A DNA stretch of 64,000 nucleotides. Origin: Clostridiaceae bacterium OM02-2AC (lineage in GTDB: Bacteria > Bacillota_I > Bacilli_A > Erysipelotrichales > Erysipelotrichaceae). Shown piece by piece: positions 61,870 through 64,000 of the stretch. Each line of letters begins with the position of its first letter. The stretch's first letter is position 1. The stretch lies in NCBI GenBank assembly GCA_003481775.1, contig QULU01000010.1:49478-113477 (forward strand), in the 5' to 3' direction. Position numbers and translations under genes: made by a program. Under the pieces are notes generated by a model, which did not search any database, was not told the DNA's origin, and was given only the letters and a program-made list of their open reading frames with translations.

Positions 61870-62557
61870 GATTCTCCTCCAATATTGTATATAATTCCCG
61901 CAAATCGCGTATTTCATAGGTTACAGGAAGCTTCCGGTGATTCTTTTTTCCATCCGGGTTATACCAGCAGGTGGAAATACCGGCATTGATGCCTCCCTGC
62001 ATGTCACTGGATAGCGAATCCCCGATTATCAGTGTCTGCTCACGCTCCACACCTGTTAGTCTGGCAAAGCAATGATCAAAATACGAGCGATCCGGTTTTC
62101 GGAATCCGATTTCCTCCGATACAAAGATATGCTGGAAGTATGCATCCAGCCCGGAATCCCGCAAGCGGGCATACTGAGTCGCGACAACACCATTGGTCAC
62201 AATACACATGCGATAGTGCGGATATAGGCAGCGGACCACCTCCATGGCATGGGCCACCACATCATGCCCCCTGCTCAGCTCCTTTTGATAGACATCCTCA
62301 AAGGCAATACCGTCATCTGCTATATCAAATTCACGAAACAGCTTTTTAAACCTCGTGTAAATAACCGTTTCCCGTGAAATCACGCCTTCCTCATATGCTG
62401 ACCACAGCTGCGTGTTTATCACCTGATAGCGTTTCTTCATTTCTTGCGTCAACGGGTAGTGATGCAGATCAAACACCCGCTGCAGAGCCCGTTTTTCCGT
62501 TGCATCGAAATCAAGCAGTGTTCCGTCTGCGTCAAATAACAGCGTCGTATAGTTCAT
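61844..62557 (-). CDS. yjjG: YjjG-type noncanonical pyrimidine nucleotidase (HAD)
   Basis: 237 residues. Motif I LLFDADGTLLDFDATEKRAL is the YjjG signature, motif II CIVTNGVVATQYARL, motif IV LIIGDSLSSDMQGG. Dephosphorylates modified or excess pyrimidine nucleotides. In an operon with a second HAD phosphatase and a MATE transporter. Confidence 0.93.
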   Translation of the reverse strand: MNYTTLLFDADGTLLDFDATEKRALQRVFDLHHYPLTQEMKKRYQVINTQLWSAYEEGVISRETVIYTRFKKLFREFDIADDGIAFEDVYQKELSRGHDVVAHAMEVVRCLYPHYRMCIVTNGVVATQYARLRDSGLDAYFQHIFVSEEIGFRKPDRSYFDHCFARLTGVEREQTLIIGDSLSSDMQGGINAGISTCWYNPDGKKNHRKLPVTYEIRDLRELYTILEENHGERHSAV

Positions 62558-62566
62558 ATGTTCTCC

Positions 62567-63895
62567 TTATGTGATAATACGTTTTTGCATCCAGGAGCCG
62601 CTTCGATACCGCCAGTAAAACCAGAGTATGCGAAAGAGCCAGTCGGTAAACATGGCAAGCCAGACCCCCAACACGCCAAGTCCCAGTACCGCCCCAAGCA
62701 GCCAGCTCAGACAGATTCTGCACAGCCACATGGACACAATGGAAATGCACATCGTGAAGCGCACATCACCAGCCGCACGCAATGCATTGGGAAAGGTAAA
62801 GGATGCCGGCCACAGCACCATGGCGAATATGCCATGATACAGCAGCAGCTCCATTGCGGTATCATACGTCTGCGCACTTAAATTATATATGTTCAGAATG
62901 AAAGGCACAAGACACAGAATGATAAGATTTAATGCAATCATGGATATATATGAAATTTTCATGAGCTTTTTTATGTAGAGGCGGGCCTGCTCATAATCCC
63001 TGGCTCCGACACACTGGCCTACAACGGTTATCATCGCAAGTCCGATGGCGGCAGCAGGGATGATTTCCATCTGTGCAATATTATTGGCTACGGCATTCGC
63101 CGCAATCGCAACCGTACCAAAGCCGGCAATCAGTCCCTGAACGAGGATTTTCCCTATCTGAAACATACCGTTTTCCAACCCGTTTGGTATTCCAATCGTC
63201 AATATGCGGCGAATCATGGCCGGATGAAATTCCAGCTTCCGATATGTATCGATATAAATCAGATTGTCCGGGCTGCGCAGCAGATACAGCATAAACAGGG
63301 AGCCCAGAATACGGGAAACCAAAGAAGATAGGGCAGCACCCGCTACGCCCATATGAAACCCGTAAATCAAAACAGCATTTCCCACGATATTGAACGCATT
63401 CATAAACAGGGAGGTAACCATCGAAATTTTAGAATTTCCCATGGAGCGAAACAGGGCAGCTCCGGAATTATACAAGGCGATAAACGGATAGGACCATGCG
63501 GATATTTTAAAATAAACCTCCGCATTCCACATGACTGCCGGCTCTACATCCGTAAAAACCAGCTGCAGGATTGTCGTACAGCCAATCAGAACGACCGCCA
63601 TGATGATAACCGCGAGAATACCGGTTGATAGTACAAGCTGCTTCGCTGACACACATGCTCTTGCACGATCCTGTCCACCGAGATACTGACTGCAAACGAC
63701 AGCTCCTCCTGTTGCCAGTGCCGCAAAGATATTGATGAGGAGGATGTTGATCGTATCCACCAGACTAAGACCGGAAACTGCCGCCTCTCCTACACTGGAC
63801 ACCATAATCGTATCGCTCATTCCGATTGTTACTGCCAGAATCTGTTCGACAACAAGAGGCAGAATCAGCCGTTTCAGATTCGCATTTGTAAACAT
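62567..63895 (-). CDS. MATE-family multidrug/metabolite efflux protein
   Basis: 442 residues, about 12 membrane segments in two halves, as usual for MATE (DinF/NorM-like) H+/Na+ antiporters. LPLVVEQILAVTIGMSDTIMVSSVGEAAVSG opens helix 1; the second half has GIPNGLENGMFQIGKILVQGLI and NALRAAGDVRFTM. First gene of the operon with yjjG; substrates unknown. Confidence 0.93.
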   Translation of the reverse strand: MFTNANLKRLILPLVVEQILAVTIGMSDTIMVSSVGEAAVSGLSLVDTINILLINIFAALATGGAVVCSQYLGGQDRARACVSAKQLVLSTGILAVIIMAVVLIGCTTILQLVFTDVEPAVMWNAEVYFKISAWSYPFIALYNSGAALFRSMGNSKISMVTSLFMNAFNIVGNAVLIYGFHMGVAGAALSSLVSRILGSLFMLYLLRSPDNLIYIDTYRKLEFHPAMIRRILTIGIPNGLENGMFQIGKILVQGLIAGFGTVAIAANAVANNIAQMEIIPAAAIGLAMITVVGQCVGARDYEQARLYIKKLMKISYISMIALNLIILCLVPFILNIYNLSAQTYDTAMELLLYHGIFAMVLWPASFTFPNALRAAGDVRFTMCISIVSMWLCRICLSWLLGAVLGLGVLGVWLAMFTDWLFRILWFYWRYRSGSWMQKRIIT

Positions 63896-63931
63896 TTCAT
63901 CACACTCCCAAGCATCCCTTTGAATGTTACT

Positions 63932-63959
63932 ATTATAGCCTATATCAGTGATTGCGCAA
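63932..63959 (-). promoter_or_regulatory. Promoter of the MATE-yjjG-HAD operon
   Basis: Minus strand TTGCGC (63954-63959), 16-base spacer, TATAAT (63932-63937). Confidence 0.75.
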
Positions 63960-64000
63960 GAGAATTGAGAAAACTGCCGTCAGAAATAAAAAAGTTCCGC

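Overview
The window looks like chromosome of a low-to-mid-GC anaerobic Firmicute. Strong AGGAGG ribosome-binding sites, sigma-A promoters, a T-box leader and a gut-type gene set (GH112 phosphorylase, acyl-CoA dehydrogenase with rubredoxin, flavodiiron protein) point to the Erysipelotrichia, with a [Clostridium] innocuum-like organism as my best guess. That placement is inference from gene style; no rRNA or tRNA gene is present to test it.

Layout. 1-2.75 kb: metal-responsive operon (ArsR regulator, SAM methyltransferase, CadA/ZntA-like P-type ATPase cut by the window edge). 2.9-9.2 kb: glycerate kinase, amino-acid:Na+ symporter, DJ-1/PfpI protein, a Nudix-GNAT fusion, CorA with an attenuator-like leader, and a dead methyltransferase gene. 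9.4-13.3 kb: two AraC/effector-binding regulators, a DUF308 membrane protein and a YeiH-type transporter. 13.4-21.2 kb: complete hisZGDCBHAFIE operon behind a histidine T-box. 21.8-26.8 kb: small regulators, SIS protein, RarA, purine nucleoside phosphorylase, sugar acetyltransferase. 27.2-30.4 kb: acyl-CoA dehydrogenase/EtfA/rubredoxin fusion plus flavodiiron protein, probably an oxygen-reducing pair. 31-34.3 kb: GH112 phosphorylase with a divergent AraC regulator. 34.9-38.4 kb: Ddl, membrane Mur ligase and alpha/beta hydrolase (cell wall). 38.5-40.1 kb: FAD/Rieske oxidoreductase.

40.4-49.2 kb is accessory DNA: a complete ISL3-family insertion sequence with 8-bp target duplication sitting in the loop of an older terminator, several decayed genes, then an AT-rich array of nine small unrelated minus-strand genes (GNAT, VOC, membrane proteins, lipoprotein, SnoaL-like, a 27-residue peptide). 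Almost every junction carries the same ~35-bp imperfect inverted repeat, with half-sites at the two ends. This cassette-like array has no integrase in the window and is the best candidate for an undescribed system. The second is the corA leader: a 25-codon ORF starting Met-Ser-Pro-Glu-Pro-Glu-Ser-Pro, overlapping mutually exclusive hairpins that expose or hide the corA ribosome-binding site.

49.4-53 kb: two-component system with a VTT-family membrane protein and a 29-residue overlapping ORF. 53.8-58.2 kb: HD phosphohydrolase, U32 peptidase-family protein and split ThrE exporter. 58.3-64 kb: thiol peroxidase, dCMP-deaminase-family enzyme, lipid kinase, two HAD phosphatases, a small basic protein and a MATE transporter. 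A 71-bp tandem repeat (34.5 kb) and a 141-bp element with perfect 14-bp inverted ends (59.1 kb) are unexplained.
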